A stretch of 64,000 nucleotides of DNA, from assembly GCF_036881715.1 (NCBI RefSeq), contig NZ_JBAKBF010000008.1, positions 62,001-126,000 on the forward strand. The letters run 5' to 3'. Every line of letters begins with the position of its first letter. Positions within the stretch are counted from its first letter, which is position 1. Made by a program: the position numbers and the translations under genes. Below, one piece after another: positions 44,427-54,243 of the stretch. This stretch comes from Pannonibacter anstelovis (GTDB taxonomy: Bacteria; Pseudomonadota; Alphaproteobacteria; Rhizobiales; Stappiaceae). The notes below the pieces were generated by a model. It did no database searches, had not been told where the DNA came from, and saw only the letters and a program-made list of their open reading frames with translations.

Positions 44427-45539
44427 ATGGCAACTCACAAGCTTCTTCTTCTGCCCGGCGACGGCATCGGCCCGGAAATCATGCCCGAGGTGAAGAAGAT
44501 CATCGCGTGGTTCAACGCACGCGGCACAGATACGTTCGAGACCGAGGAAGGCCTCGTCGGCGGCTGCGCCTATGACGCGCATGGCCAGTCCATTTCCGAA
44601 GGCGACATGGCCAAGGCCATGGCCGCCGATGCCGTGATCTTCGGCGCCGTCGGCGGCCCGAAGTGGGACAAGGTGCCTTACGAGGTGCGTCCGGAAGCCG
44701 GCCTTCTGCGCCTGCGCAAGGACATGCAGCTTTTCGCCAACCTGCGTCCGGCCATCTGCTATCCGGCGCTGGCCGGCGCCTCCTCTCTGAAGCGTGAAGT
44801 GATCGAGGGCCTCGACATCCTGATCCTGCGCGAGCTGACGGGCGGCGTCTACTTCGGCGAGCCAAAGACCATCACCGACCTTGGCAACGGCCAGAAGCGC
44901 GCCATCGACACGCAGGTCTATGACACCTACGAGATCGAACGCATCGCCAAGGCGGCCTTCGAGCTGGCCCGCACCCGCAAGGGCAAGGTCACCTCGATGG
45001 AAAAGCGCAACGTCATGAAATCGGGCGTGCTCTGGAACGAAGTGGTCACCGCGACCCACAAGAACGGCTATGAAGACGTGCAGCTGGAGCACATGCTGGC
45101 AGACGCAGGCGGCATGCAGCTCGTCCGCTGGCCGAAGCAGTTCGACGTGATCGTCACCGACAACCTGTTCGGCGACATGCTGTCCGACGTGGCCGCCATG
45201 CTGACCGGCTCGCTCGGCATGCTCCCGTCCGCCTCGCTGGGCGCACCTGATGCAACAACCGGCAAGCGCAAGGCGCTGTATGAGCCGGTGCACGGTTCGG
45301 CCCCGGACATCGCCGGCACAGGCGCTGCCAATCCGATCGCGATGATCGCCTCCTTCGCCATGGCCCTGCGCTACTCCTTCGAGAAGGTTGCGGAAGCAGA
45401 CATGCTGGACAAGGCCATCGCCAACGCACTGGACAAGGGCCTGCGCACCCGCGACATCGCCTCGGAAGGCACCACCGTCATCGGCACCTCCGCCATGGGC
45501 GATGCCATCGTGGCCGAGCTGAACGCGCTCAGCGCCTGA
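44427..45539 (+). CDS. leuB: 3-Isopropylmalate dehydrogenase
   Basis: 370 residues, full length. LeuB oxidises and decarboxylates 3-isopropylmalate in leucine synthesis. Motifs: LLPGDGIGPEIMPEVKKI, AVGGPKWDKVPYEVRPEAGL, the substrate Arg pair in LRLRKDMQLFANLRP, the Tyr/Lys region TEDs-type TGGVYFGEPKT, and the metal-binding Asp stretch VTDNLFGDMLSDVAAMLTG, then HGSAPDIAGTGAANP. leuC and leuD are not in the window. A strong hairpin follows the stop. Confidence 0.96.
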   Translation: MATHKLLLLPGDGIGPEIMPEVKKIIAWFNARGTDTFETEEGLVGGCAYDAHGQSISEGDMAKAMAADAVIFGAVGGPKWDKVPYEVRPEAGLLRLRKDMQLFANLRPAICYPALAGASSLKREVIEGLDILILRELTGGVYFGEPKTITDLGNGQKRAIDTQVYDTYEIERIAKAAFELARTRKGKVTSMEKRNVMKSGVLWNEVVTATHKNGYEDVQLEHMLADAGGMQLVRWPKQFDVIVTDNLFGDMLSDVAAMLTGSLGMLPSASLGAPDATTGKRKALYEPVHGSAPDIAGTGAANPIAMIASFAMALRYSFEKVAEADMLDKAIANALDKGLRTRDIASEGTTVIGTSAMGDAIVAELNALSA

Positions 45540-45554
45540 TCCGAATACCCCATC

Positions 45555-45593
45555 ATAAGGCCGCCGCTTGCCATGCGCAGGCGGCGGCCTTAT
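45555..45593 (+). terminator. Stem-loop after leuB
   Basis: ATAAGGCCGCCGC (45555-45567) pairs perfectly with 45581-45593 over 13 bases. The loop is 13 bases. The T-run is missing, so termination may be partial. It lies 49 bp before the next gene. Confidence 0.65.
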
Positions 45594-45641
45594 GCATTGC
45601 CGCCCATCCGGACGCACACTCCAGTCGAAAGGCACAGCAAC

Positions 45642-46055
45642 ATGGCCAAGGAAAAACCGTTTCTCGGCACCTGGATCCTCGATGTGGAGGAAAGCGACTT
45701 CGAGCAGGGCGAGCCGCCGCGCTCGGCCACCTTGCGCATCGAAGACGATTTCGGCGTATTGACCTTCACGATGAACACCGTGTCGGCCAATGGCGAAGTC
45801 ACCAACGACAGCTTCACCGCCATGCCGGACGGCCCGCCGATCCGCCTTGGCAAGAGCGGGCTGGTCGATTCCATGCGCCTCGGCTTTGCGACCGAGCGCA
45901 ATCTCGTTTCCGAAGCCAAACGCGACGGCGTCACTCTGATGAAAGCCGAGCGCGAACTCTCGGAAGATGGCCGCACCCTGACGGTCACCCAGACCGTGCT
46001 GCTGCCTGGCGCCGTCACCAGCCGCAACATCTCCGTCTACCGCCGTTCGCAGTAA
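45642..46055 (+). CDS. Small conserved protein, lipocalin-like, unknown function
   Basis: 137 residues from the ATG after AAAGG; a longer frame starts inside the leuB hairpin and is rejected. The sequence is a run of predicted beta strands: KPFLGTWILDVEESDFEQGE, SATLRIEDDFGVLTFTMNTV, SEAKRDGVTLMKAERELSED, RTLTVTQTVLLPG. The GTW near the N terminus and an up-and-down barrel pattern are lipocalin-like. No signal peptide. The function is unknown. Confidence 0.75.
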   Translation: MAKEKPFLGTWILDVEESDFEQGEPPRSATLRIEDDFGVLTFTMNTVSANGEVTNDSFTAMPDGPPIRLGKSGLVDSMRLGFATERNLVSEAKRDGVTLMKAERELSEDGRTLTVTQTVLLPGAVTSRNISVYRRSQ

Positions 46056-46212
46056 GGCCGCCTCTCGATGAGCCTTGCTCATTGACAGGTGTTCGTCCAC
46101 CCGGTGAGCCAATCTCGCCGGGAACGCTGCGGGCTCGAGCAGAATTAGAACAAAAAGTGAGTACATGCCCCAAGCTTCGCTTGACGGGGCCAGAGTCTTC
46201 TGGAATCAATAG

Positions 46213-46227
46213 GAACATAGGAAGAAC
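46213..46227 (+). promoter_or_regulatory. LexA-type box GAAC-N7-GAAC
   Basis: Exact match to the alphaproteobacterial SOS box (GTTC-N7-GTTC in reverse), followed by AAA as is common. A weaker version, GAAC-N7-GAGT, lies at 46148-46162. No SOS gene is recognised downstream. Confidence 0.5.
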
Positions 46228-46652
46228 AAAATCCAGGCAACAAGCCGGAACGCCAACCGGCACAATCAACGCCAGTCTGGAGGGAGGCTCCCTATCCGCA
46301 CATGGTCTACGCCCGGCACATAGCCGGACACAGTCAGGCATTCTGGCAGGATCCCCGCCTGCACGAGTGCCGCGAGCCATGCAGCACCTGCCCGCAGACG
46401 CAGCAGGCAACAGCGCCCGCACCCTCGCCCCGGGTGCCATGCCGCTCGCCTTCTGCTCCGCCTTTCCGCCCAGCGCCTCGGGCCGGAAAGGCGGGCGGCC
46501 GGGCATTTCAGAAATTCGCTATGAACGCATGTGCCGTGGGCAGGCGGCGGTCAGCCTGTGCAAGCGTTTCACCAGCGGCATGGTCCAGTGATAACGGCGC
46601 CTGCTGGTGCTGGCTGCAGGGGCCTCGCCCTAAAGCCAGCACCCAAGACAAT

Positions 46653-46678
46653 CGGGGCGCCGATTGCGCGGCGCCCCG
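46653..46678 (-). terminator. Stem-loop downstream of argG
   Basis: CGGGGCGCCG (46653-46662) pairs perfectly with 46669-46678 around a six-base loop, 28 bp past the argG stop; ATTGTCTT follows leftward, a poor T-run. Confidence 0.6.
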
Positions 46679-46705
46679 GTCTGAACTTACCAGCCCTGAA
46701 ATGAC

Positions 46706-47926
<1,221 letters not shown>

Positions 47927-47974
47927 GGAGATATGTCCGTTCGCTGTTCTTTTTTGACGTCACGTTTGGCGTGT

Positions 47975-48005
47975 AAGGCATCCCGGCTGCGCCGCCGGAT
48001 GCCTT
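47975..48005 (-). promoter_or_regulatory. Leader hairpin upstream of argG
   Basis: AAGGCATCC (47975-47983) pairs perfectly with GGATGCCTT (47997-48005), and CGGC/GCCG inside can extend the stem. It lies 49-79 bp before the argG ATG. It may be a leader structure in the mRNA or a palindrome in the promoter. The gap to opgG (47927-48211) has no gene. Confidence 0.45.
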
Positions 48006-48211
48006 GGAAAACCGCGCGCACTCTAGTTGCGGCAAAGCGGACTGCAAAGCCTTTTTCTGCGCCAGGCGCCTCACGCCCCAAAAGGCCGCAAGCCAAGCAA
48101 ATACGCCGCTTGCAGGTATATCGCTGCAGATGTATTTTCCGCCGCCGCCCTGAAATGGGCAGAATTGCCGGGCCTGTTCCCAGCTGGCGGTTTTTCCATC
48201 AGGGATGACTC

Positions 48212-49768
48212 ATGCGTTTCTTCGCTTCCTGTCTGCTTCTTCTCGGACTGACTGCGGCCTCCGCCGGATCAGCGCTTGCCGGCGACCTGTCCGCCCGGCG
48301 CGGTCCCGCATCGCCCTTCAGCTTCGACACCGTCATTGGCCAGGCCAAGGCTCTGGCTGCCAAACCCTATGCAGAGCCCAAGACCCGCTCTGCCGACACG
48401 CTCGAAAAGATCGATTTCGACGCCCACTGGAAGATCCGGTTCGACCCGGAGGAGACGGTTTCGATCAGCCCGGATGCACCGGTGCAGTTCTTCCATCTCG
48501 GCCGGTATTTCAAGAACCCGGTGAAGATCTATCAGGTGGAAAGCGGCGTCAGCCGCGAGATCCTCTATGATGCGGGCTATTTCGACAGCCCCAATGACAG
48601 CCCGGCCCGCAAGCTGCCGGCGGACATCGGGTTTGCCGGCTTCCGCATCATGCGTCCGGACCTGAAGACGGACTGGATCTCCTTCCTCGGTGCTTCCTAT
48701 TTCCGCACAGATGGCCAGTCGCATCAGTATGGCCAGTCGGCCCGCGGCCTTGCGATCAACTCCGGCATGTCGGAACCGGAAGAGTTCCCGCGCTTCACGT
48801 CCTTCTGGCTGGCGCCGGGCGAAGCCGAAGGCGAGACGATGGTGCTTTACGCGCTGATGGACAGCCCCAGCGTTGCGGGCGCCTACAAGATGACCATGCG
48901 CAACAAGGATGGCGCAGGCCAGACCATTGACGTGGAAAGCCGCCTGTTCTTCCGCAAGCCGGTGGAACGCCTCGGCATCGCCCCATTGACCAGCATGTTC
49001 TGGTACTCGGAAACCAACCGCTCCATGGGCCTCGACTGGCGCCCGGAAGTGCATGACACCGACGGCCTTGCCATCGTCATGGAGAACGGCGAGCAGGTCT
49101 GGCGCCCGCTGAACAACCCGAAGAGCGTGCGCACCTCCACCTTCCAGGCCTCCAACCTGAAGGGCTTTGGCCTTGCCCAGCGTGACCGCAGCTTCGAGAA
49201 CTACGAAGATGACGGCGTATTCTATGAAAAGCGCCCATCGGTCTGGCTGGAGCCGCTGACGCCCTTCGGCGAAGGCGCGGTGCAGCTGATCGAGATCCCG
49301 ACCGACGACGAGATCTATGACAACATCGTCGCCTATTTCATCCCCCGGAACCTGCCGGCTGCCGGTGAGGAGCGCAGCTTCTCCTACCGGATGCACTGGA
49401 AGGACGCCCATCCGCTGCCCGGCGTTGGCGCCCGCACCGTGGCAACCCGCGCCGGTCAGGGCGGCGTCCCCGGCCAGCCGCGCCCGGCTGACCAGATCAA
49501 GCTGTCCATCGACTTCGAAGGCCCTGCCCTCAAGGGTCTCGGCCAGCAGGATGGCGTGACGGCGGTGGTGGAACTTTCGCGCGGCCAGGCGATCAATCCT
49601 TACGTCCTGCCGGTCGTCGGCACGGACCGCTGGCGCCTGATCTTCGATGCCAAGGTGGAAGATCACGACCCGATCGAAGCCCGCGCCTTCCTGAAGCGCG
49701 GTGACGATGTGCTGACCGAAACCTGGCTCGGCCAGATCAGCCACGAACTGGTCGCCCGCCCGCAGTAA
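48212..49768 (+). CDS. opgG: Glucan biosynthesis protein OpgG (MdoG)
   Basis: 518 residues with a Sec signal peptide (MRFFASCLLLLGLTAASAGS, cleavage near ALA). OpgG acts in the periplasm in making osmoregulated periplasmic glucans, together with the glucosyltransferase OpgH (not in the window). Family motifs: PFSFDTVIGQAKALAAKPY, FFHLGRYFKNPVKIY, GFAGFRI, FLGASYFRTDGQSHQYGQSA, PLTSMFWYSETNRSM and WRPEVHDTDGL. Start behind AGGGATGACTC; strong terminator after the stop. Confidence 0.95.
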   Translation: MRFFASCLLLLGLTAASAGSALAGDLSARRGPASPFSFDTVIGQAKALAAKPYAEPKTRSADTLEKIDFDAHWKIRFDPEETVSISPDAPVQFFHLGRYFKNPVKIYQVESGVSREILYDAGYFDSPNDSPARKLPADIGFAGFRIMRPDLKTDWISFLGASYFRTDGQSHQYGQSARGLAINSGMSEPEEFPRFTSFWLAPGEAEGETMVLYALMDSPSVAGAYKMTMRNKDGAGQTIDVESRLFFRKPVERLGIAPLTSMFWYSETNRSMGLDWRPEVHDTDGLAIVMENGEQVWRPLNNPKSVRTSTFQASNLKGFGLAQRDRSFENYEDDGVFYEKRPSVWLEPLTPFGEGAVQLIEIPTDDEIYDNIVAYFIPRNLPAAGEERSFSYRMHWKDAHPLPGVGARTVATRAGQGGVPGQPRPADQIKLSIDFEGPALKGLGQQDGVTAVVELSRGQAINPYVLPVVGTDRWRLIFDAKVEDHDPIEARAFLKRGDDVLTETWLGQISHELVARPQ

Positions 49769-49787
49769 GGCACGGTGATTCCAACAG

Positions 49788-49825
49788 AAAAGGCCCGGAC
49801 GGGAGACCGTCCGGGCCTTTTTTTA
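49788..49825 (+). terminator. Rho-independent terminator of opgG
   Basis: GGCCCGGACGG (49792-49802) pairs perfectly with 49807-49817 around GAGA and runs into seven T. Flanking AAAA on the left makes it work in both directions, so it may also stop the convergent TetR gene. Confidence 0.93.
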
Positions 49826-49859
49826 CTCTGCCCGGGCCAGCCCGCCTTTCAGATATCCT

Positions 49860-50486
49860 TCAGGCGCGAAGTCCGGAAACAGGGCCGTAGGCCCGCAGCA
49901 GCAACTCCACGGTTTCGGAAATGATCGTTCCCATCTCCTCCCGGCCCACCGCGTTGCCCGAAAAGAAGTAGGGATAGAAACCGCGCGATTTCAGCAGCCC
50001 CAGGAACTGGGCAGCTGCCACTTCCGGCGTCCCCCTTTGAAGGGCCCCTGCTGCGAAAGCATCCTGCATGAAGCTCTCGAAAACACGGAACTTGTCCATG
50101 CGTGCGGCAACTTCGGCAGACAAAGCCGGGTCACGAAACGCCTCACCGAAGATCATGCGCGCCATCCGCAGGAAGCAGGGATTGACCAGAAGCTCGCCCT
50201 CGGCCCAGCCAAGGGCTTCGAGCTGCCCGGCAACCGGCAGATCCGGGCGGAACGTCACGTTGAGGGCAGCTGTCATCCAGGAAACGAGGCAATCCGTGAT
50301 GGCGCGGAACAGCGCTTCCTTGCTGTCGAAGTGATTGTAGACCGTGCGCTTGGAAACACCTGCGCGGCCGGAGATGCGGTCCATGCTGGCCCCGGCAAAT
50401 CCGCGCTCCTGAAACTCCGCCACGGCGGCTTCGATGATCTGCTTGCGCTTCTGCTCGCTGAGCGAAAGCTCTTTTTCCTCGGTCAT
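49860..50486 (-). CDS. TetR-family regulator, divergent from the oxidoreductase genes
   Basis: 208 residues from the ATG after GAAAGAGGC; a longer frame runs through the operator region and is rejected. HTH: QIIEAAVAEFQERGFAGASM, GRAGVSKRTVYNHFDSKEAL. The C-terminal half is the TetR_C_7/AefR-like type (NPCFLRMARMIFGEAFRDPA). Two inverted repeats with GTAAACT half-sites lie between it and the oxidoreductase operon, so it probably represses both directions. Confidence 0.88.
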   Translation of the reverse strand: MTEEKELSLSEQKRKQIIEAAVAEFQERGFAGASMDRISGRAGVSKRTVYNHFDSKEALFRAITDCLVSWMTAALNVTFRPDLPVAGQLEALGWAEGELLVNPCFLRMARMIFGEAFRDPALSAEVAARMDKFRVFESFMQDAFAAGALQRGTPEVAAAQFLGLLKSRGFYPYFFSGNAVGREEMGTIISETVELLLRAYGPVSGLRA

Positions 50487-50516
50487 GCCTCTTTCTTTCC
50501 AGAAACCCGCGCCCAT

Positions 50517-50534
50517 GTAAACTCGGGAGTTTAC
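50517..50534. promoter_or_regulatory. Operator 1: GTAAACTC-N2-GAGTTTAC
   Basis: Perfect eight-base arms with a GG centre, 31 bp before the TetR start codon. With operator 2 it shares the half-site GTAAACT. Confidence 0.7.
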
Positions 50535-50552
50535 ATAACACCGACTCCTGAC

Positions 50553-50575
50553 GTAAACTGCACCGTGTAGTTTAC
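50553..50575. promoter_or_regulatory. Operator 2: GTAAACT-N9-AGTTTAC
   Basis: Perfect seven-base arms with a nine-base centre, 35 bp before the oxidoreductase start codon. The same half-site as operator 1 at a different spacing. Confidence 0.62.
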
Positions 50576-50610
50576 CCCTAGCCAACACAAGCTAGCCACG
50601 GGAGCCCTTC

Positions 50611-51072
50611 ATGCCAGTTACCCTGACACTCAACGGCAAGGAACAGGTGATCGACGCCGACCCGGATACGCCCCTGCTCTGGGTCCTTCGTGACACCCTC
50701 GGCCTCACCGGCACCAAGTTCGGCTGCGGCATCGCCCAGTGCGGCGCCTGCACGGTGCATCTGGACGGCACGCCGGTCCGCTCCTGCCAGACCTATCTGA
50801 GTGATGCGGAAGGAACCAGCATCACCACGATCGAAGGGCTTGAAAGCCCGGCGGCAAAGGCCATTCAGGCCGCCTGGGCGGAGCTTGACGTGCCGCAGTG
50901 CGGCTATTGCCAGTCCGGACAGATCATGGCTGCGACAGCCCTGCTGACAGAGACGCCGAAACCCACCGACGCCGATATCGAGGCGACCATGGATGGCAAC
51001 GTCTGCCGGTGTGCCACCTATGCCCGAATCAAGACAGCCATTCATGCGGCTGCAGTCAAGCTGGAGGGCTGA
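50611..51072 (+). CDS. iorA: Isoquinoline 1-oxidoreductase-like, [2Fe-2S] subunit
   Basis: 153 residues. All eight cluster ligands are present: C39, C44, C47 and C59 (FGCGIAQCGACTVHLDG) for the plant-type cluster, and C97, C100, C132 and C134 (CGYCQSGQ, NVCRCATY) for the second. It carries electrons from the molybdenum subunit. No signal peptide, so it would be exported by hitch-hiking with the Tat-targeted partner. Start behind GGGAG. Confidence 0.92.
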   Translation: MPVTLTLNGKEQVIDADPDTPLLWVLRDTLGLTGTKFGCGIAQCGACTVHLDGTPVRSCQTYLSDAEGTSITTIEGLESPAAKAIQAAWAELDVPQCGYCQSGQIMAATALLTETPKPTDADIEATMDGNVCRCATYARIKTAIHAAAVKLEG

Positions 51073-51076
51073 AAGA

Positions 51077-53272
51077 ATGCTGAACAGGATTTTCTCTCCC
51101 CTCACAACAGCGGCGCCCAGCCGGCGCGGCTTCCTCAAGCTTTCCGCCGGGACGGCAGGCGGGCTGCTGATAGGCCTGCATCTGCCCGGCAGCGCAAGCA
51201 CTGCGGAAGCTGCCGCGCCTGAAGGCATGATCCAGCCTTTTGTGCATGTGCTGCCGGACAACACTGTCGTTGTCCTGTCCAAGCATCTGGACAAGGGACA
51301 GGGTGTGGCCACGGGTCTCGCAACACTGGTTGCGGACGAGATGGACGCCGGCTGGGCCCAGGTGCGGGCGGAATTCGCCCCGGCCGACGCCGCGCTCTAC
51401 AAGAACCTGTTCTTCGGCGCACAAGGCACGGGTGGCTCCACGGCCATTGCCAATTCATTCATGCAGTACCGCACGGCCGGTGCTGCCGCACGCAGCATGC
51501 TGGTTCAGGCGGCAGCAAAGGCCTGGTCGGTCCCCGCCTCTGAGATCGCCGTCAGCGCAGGCCGGATCTCTCATCCTTCCGGCAAGTCGGCCACTTTCGG
51601 CGAGATGGCAGGACTTGCTGCGGCAGAGGCCGTTCCGGCCGAACCACGGCTGAAGACCCCGGAGGAATGGGTCTATATCGGCAAGTCCTTCAAGCGGGTC
51701 GACACTGCGAGCAAGTCCACCGGAGCCGCCGGCGTCTATGGCATGGACCAGCGTTTCGGCAACATGCTGACTGCCGTTCTCGCCCGCCCTCCGCGCTTCG
51801 GGAGCAAGGTTGCCAGCGTCGATGACAGTGCGGCGCGGGCCATTGCAGGCGTGGTGGATGTGATCACCGTGCCAAGCGGTGTCGCCGTCCTGGCTAACGG
51901 CACATGGCAGGCCATGCAGGGGCGTGATGCCCTCTCCGTCACATGGGACGACAGCGCCGCCGAGATACGCTCGACTGCTGAAATGGAAGCCGAACTGGCC
52001 GAACTGACCGGCAAGCCCGGAACTGCCGCGGAAGGCAGCGCCGATGCAGAGCCACTGCTGGCCGGAGCGGCACGCGTCATTGAAGCGGATTACATGTTCC
52101 CCTTCCTGGCGCATGCACCGATGGAGCCGCTGGATATCACGGTGCTTTACGACGGCAGCAGCGCCACTTTCTGGACCGGCTCGCAGTTTCAGACGACCGA
52201 TCAGGTCATCAGCGCAGGCATCCTGGGCCTGACCCCGGACAAGGTGGCGATCAATACGCTCTGGGCCGGCGGCTCCTTCGGCCGGCGCGCCCAGCCGGAC
52301 AGCCACTATTTTGCCGAAGCAGCATTAATTGCCAAGGCACGCCATGAGGCAGGCCATGCGCCCCAGCCGCTCAAGATTGTCTGGACGCGAGAGGACGACA
52401 TTCGCGGCGGCTATTATCGGCCCATGGTTGCTCACAAGGTAAAGGTTGGGCTGGACGAGGCAGGCCGGATCACCGGCTGGCAGCATCGAATCGCGGGCAA
52501 GTCCATCATGAAGGGCACGGGGTTCGAGGCCTTTGCGGTCAAGAACGGCATCGATGATACCATGGTGGAAGGCGTGCATGGCACGACCTATGGCATTCCC
52601 GGTTTCCAGCTCGAAGCGCATATGACCTCGACGCCGGTGCCGGTGCTGTGGTGGCGGTCGGTCGGGCACACTCACACGGCCTATGTTATGGAGACCATGA
52701 TTGACCGCATCGCCCGGGAGACTGGCGCCGATCCGGTGGCCTTCCGCGAAAGCCTGATCAAGGATGATCCGCGCAAACTCGCAGTCCTGCGGCTGGCCGC
52801 AGAGAAGGCGGGCTGGGGTACTCCGCTTCCAGAGGGCCGCTACCGCGGCGTTGCAGTCCACACATCGTTCAACAGCCATGTGGCGGAAGTCGCGGAAATC
52901 TCCTTCCGCGAGGACGGCACGGTGAAGGTGGAAAAGGTTGTCTGCGCCGTCGACTGCGGCATCCCCATCAATCCCGACAATATCCGGGCTCAGGTTGAGG
53001 GTGCCGTCGGCTATGGGCTTGGCGCCGTGCTGCGCAATGAAATCACGCTCACGAACGGCGAGGTGGATCAGTCGAATTTCGACACCTACCTGCCGCTGCG
53101 CATGTCCGACATGCCGGTCATCGAGGTCCATATCATCCCGTCTGAAGAAGCGCCGACCGGCATTGGCGAGCCCGGTACGCCGCCGATCGGACCAGCCGTG
53201 GCCAATGCGATCGCAGCCGCACGTGGCGACTATGTGACAGTGCTGCCCTTCAGCAAACACGGACTGGCCTGA
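51077..53272 (+). CDS. iorB: Isoquinoline 1-oxidoreductase-like, molybdopterin subunit
   Basis: 731 residues. The N terminus is a Tat signal (SRRGFLKLSAG at 15-25, then GTAGGLLIGLHL). The aldehyde-oxidase/xanthine-dehydrogenase-type molybdopterin domain is duplicated as in IorB: NTLWAGGSFGRRAQPDSHYF, PVPVLWWRSVGHTHTAYVME, EGAVGYGLGAVLRNEITL and the catalytic Glu698 in GIGEPGTPPIGPAVANAI. Family members oxidise N-heterocycles or aldehydes; the real substrate is unknown. The usual third partner, a c-type cytochrome, is absent from this operon. Confidence 0.9.
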   Translation: MLNRIFSPLTTAAPSRRGFLKLSAGTAGGLLIGLHLPGSASTAEAAAPEGMIQPFVHVLPDNTVVVLSKHLDKGQGVATGLATLVADEMDAGWAQVRAEFAPADAALYKNLFFGAQGTGGSTAIANSFMQYRTAGAAARSMLVQAAAKAWSVPASEIAVSAGRISHPSGKSATFGEMAGLAAAEAVPAEPRLKTPEEWVYIGKSFKRVDTASKSTGAAGVYGMDQRFGNMLTAVLARPPRFGSKVASVDDSAARAIAGVVDVITVPSGVAVLANGTWQAMQGRDALSVTWDDSAAEIRSTAEMEAELAELTGKPGTAAEGSADAEPLLAGAARVIEADYMFPFLAHAPMEPLDITVLYDGSSATFWTGSQFQTTDQVISAGILGLTPDKVAINTLWAGGSFGRRAQPDSHYFAEAALIAKARHEAGHAPQPLKIVWTREDDIRGGYYRPMVAHKVKVGLDEAGRITGWQHRIAGKSIMKGTGFEAFAVKNGIDDTMVEGVHGTTYGIPGFQLEAHMTSTPVPVLWWRSVGHTHTAYVMETMIDRIARETGADPVAFRESLIKDDPRKLAVLRLAAEKAGWGTPLPEGRYRGVAVHTSFNSHVAEVAEISFREDGTVKVEKVVCAVDCGIPINPDNIRAQVEGAVGYGLGAVLRNEITLTNGEVDQSNFDTYLPLRMSDMPVIEVHIIPSEEAPTGIGEPGTPPIGPAVANAIAAARGDYVTVLPFSKHGLA

Positions 53273-53335
53273 CCCCCAGGGCCAGCGCTGCGGCCCGTCA
53301 CCAGGCTTGCCTGACAGACAAACGGCCGCATCAGA

Positions 53336-53367
53336 GGCCCGGATGGAAATCCCGTCCGGGCCTTTTT
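53336..53367 (+). terminator. Rho-independent terminator of the oxidoreductase operon
   Basis: GGCCCGGA (53336-53343) pairs with TCCGGGCC (53355-53362) and is followed by TTTTT. Confidence 0.85.
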
Positions 53368-53470
53368 CCGACCCGGCAGGCGGGCCCGCCCCTTCCGGAA
53401 AAGGTTCAAAGAACCATCCTCCATGCGACATGGTGACAGATTCCGGCAGCAGACTATGGCAGGATGGGGC

Positions 53471-54175
53471 ATGTCCCGTTCTGCCCGATTGCTTGATCTC
53501 ATCCAGATCCTGCGGCGCCACCGCAGGCCCGTCAGCGGCGAAAGCCTTGCGCGGGAGCTTGGTATCTCCATCCGCACCCTTTACCGGGACATTGCCACGC
53601 TGCAGGCGCAAGGGGCCGGAATCGTGGGAGAGCCAGGTGTTGGCTATGTGCTGCAGCCGGGCTTCATGCTGCCTCCGCTGATGTTCACCGAAGACGAACT
53701 GGAGGCCCTTGTGCTCGGTTCGCGCTGGGTCTCCCGCCGCGCGGGAGGCTCCTTGGGACAGGCGGCGGAGAACGCCCTTGCGAAGATCGCTGCGGTGCTT
53801 CCGAAGGATCTGCGGGAACAGCTGGATGCGACCAATCTGCTGGCCGGGCCGGGCGAACCGCCGCAGCAGCAACAGCGGCCGGAAGCGGACCTGACCGTCA
53901 TCCGGCTTGCCATTCGCCGCGAGCACGTCCTGCAAATTGCATATGAAGATGCTGCCGGGCGCGCCACCGCGCGCAGCATCTGGCCCTTTGCGCTAGGGTT
54001 CTTCGACAAGGCCCGCGTCATCTCCGCCTGGTGCGAGCTGCGGCAGGACTACCGCCACTTCCGGACCGACCGGATCCTCAGCCTTGAGCAAACAGGCAAG
54101 CGTTATCCCCGCCGCAGACAGGTGATGATGAAGGAATGGTGGGCGCTGCTGGAAAACCGCACGAATGCAGATTGA
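53471..54175 (+). CDS. WYL-domain (YafY-type) transcriptional regulator
   Basis: 234 residues. The N-terminal HTH_11 domain is clear (RLLDLIQILRRHRRPVSGES, ELGISIRTLYRDIATLQAQG). A WYL-type ligand domain follows (LRLAIRREHVLQIAYEDAAG and RSIWPFALGFFDKARVISAW, with CELRQDYRHFRTDRI). The chosen ATG follows AGGATGGGGC; a longer frame adds 16 residues. It probably controls the VOC gene 68 bp downstream, a frequent pairing. Confidence 0.87.
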   Translation: MSRSARLLDLIQILRRHRRPVSGESLARELGISIRTLYRDIATLQAQGAGIVGEPGVGYVLQPGFMLPPLMFTEDELEALVLGSRWVSRRAGGSLGQAAENALAKIAAVLPKDLREQLDATNLLAGPGEPPQQQQRPEADLTVIRLAIRREHVLQIAYEDAAGRATARSIWPFALGFFDKARVISAWCELRQDYRHFRTDRILSLEQTGKRYPRRRQVMMKEWWALLENRTNAD

Positions 54176-54243
54176 TACTGCCATTTTCTGGCAGCAGTCT
54201 TGTCTACTCTCCCCTCCGTCCAACACCGGAAGGAGAGAGACAA

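Larger units (their letters stand above)
46056..46705. other. Intergenic region, 650 bp, with LexA-type boxes
   Basis: Unusually long gap for this window. Frames of 160-170 codons exist on both strands, but their translations are Arg/Pro/Ala-rich and match nothing I know, so I call no gene. The left half contains one exact and one degenerate LexA-type direct repeat and the right end the argG hairpin. A decayed SOS gene or an unannotated small gene is possible. Confidence 0.5.

Noticed and set aside
46148..46162. Second LexA-like box (GAAC-N7-GAGT)
   Set aside because: Two of the four bases in the second half-site differ from consensus, so it is mentioned but not called as a site.
52325..53935. 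536-codon leftward frame opposite iorB
   Set aside because: Crosses a terminator and two real genes on the other strand and has no recognisable product.
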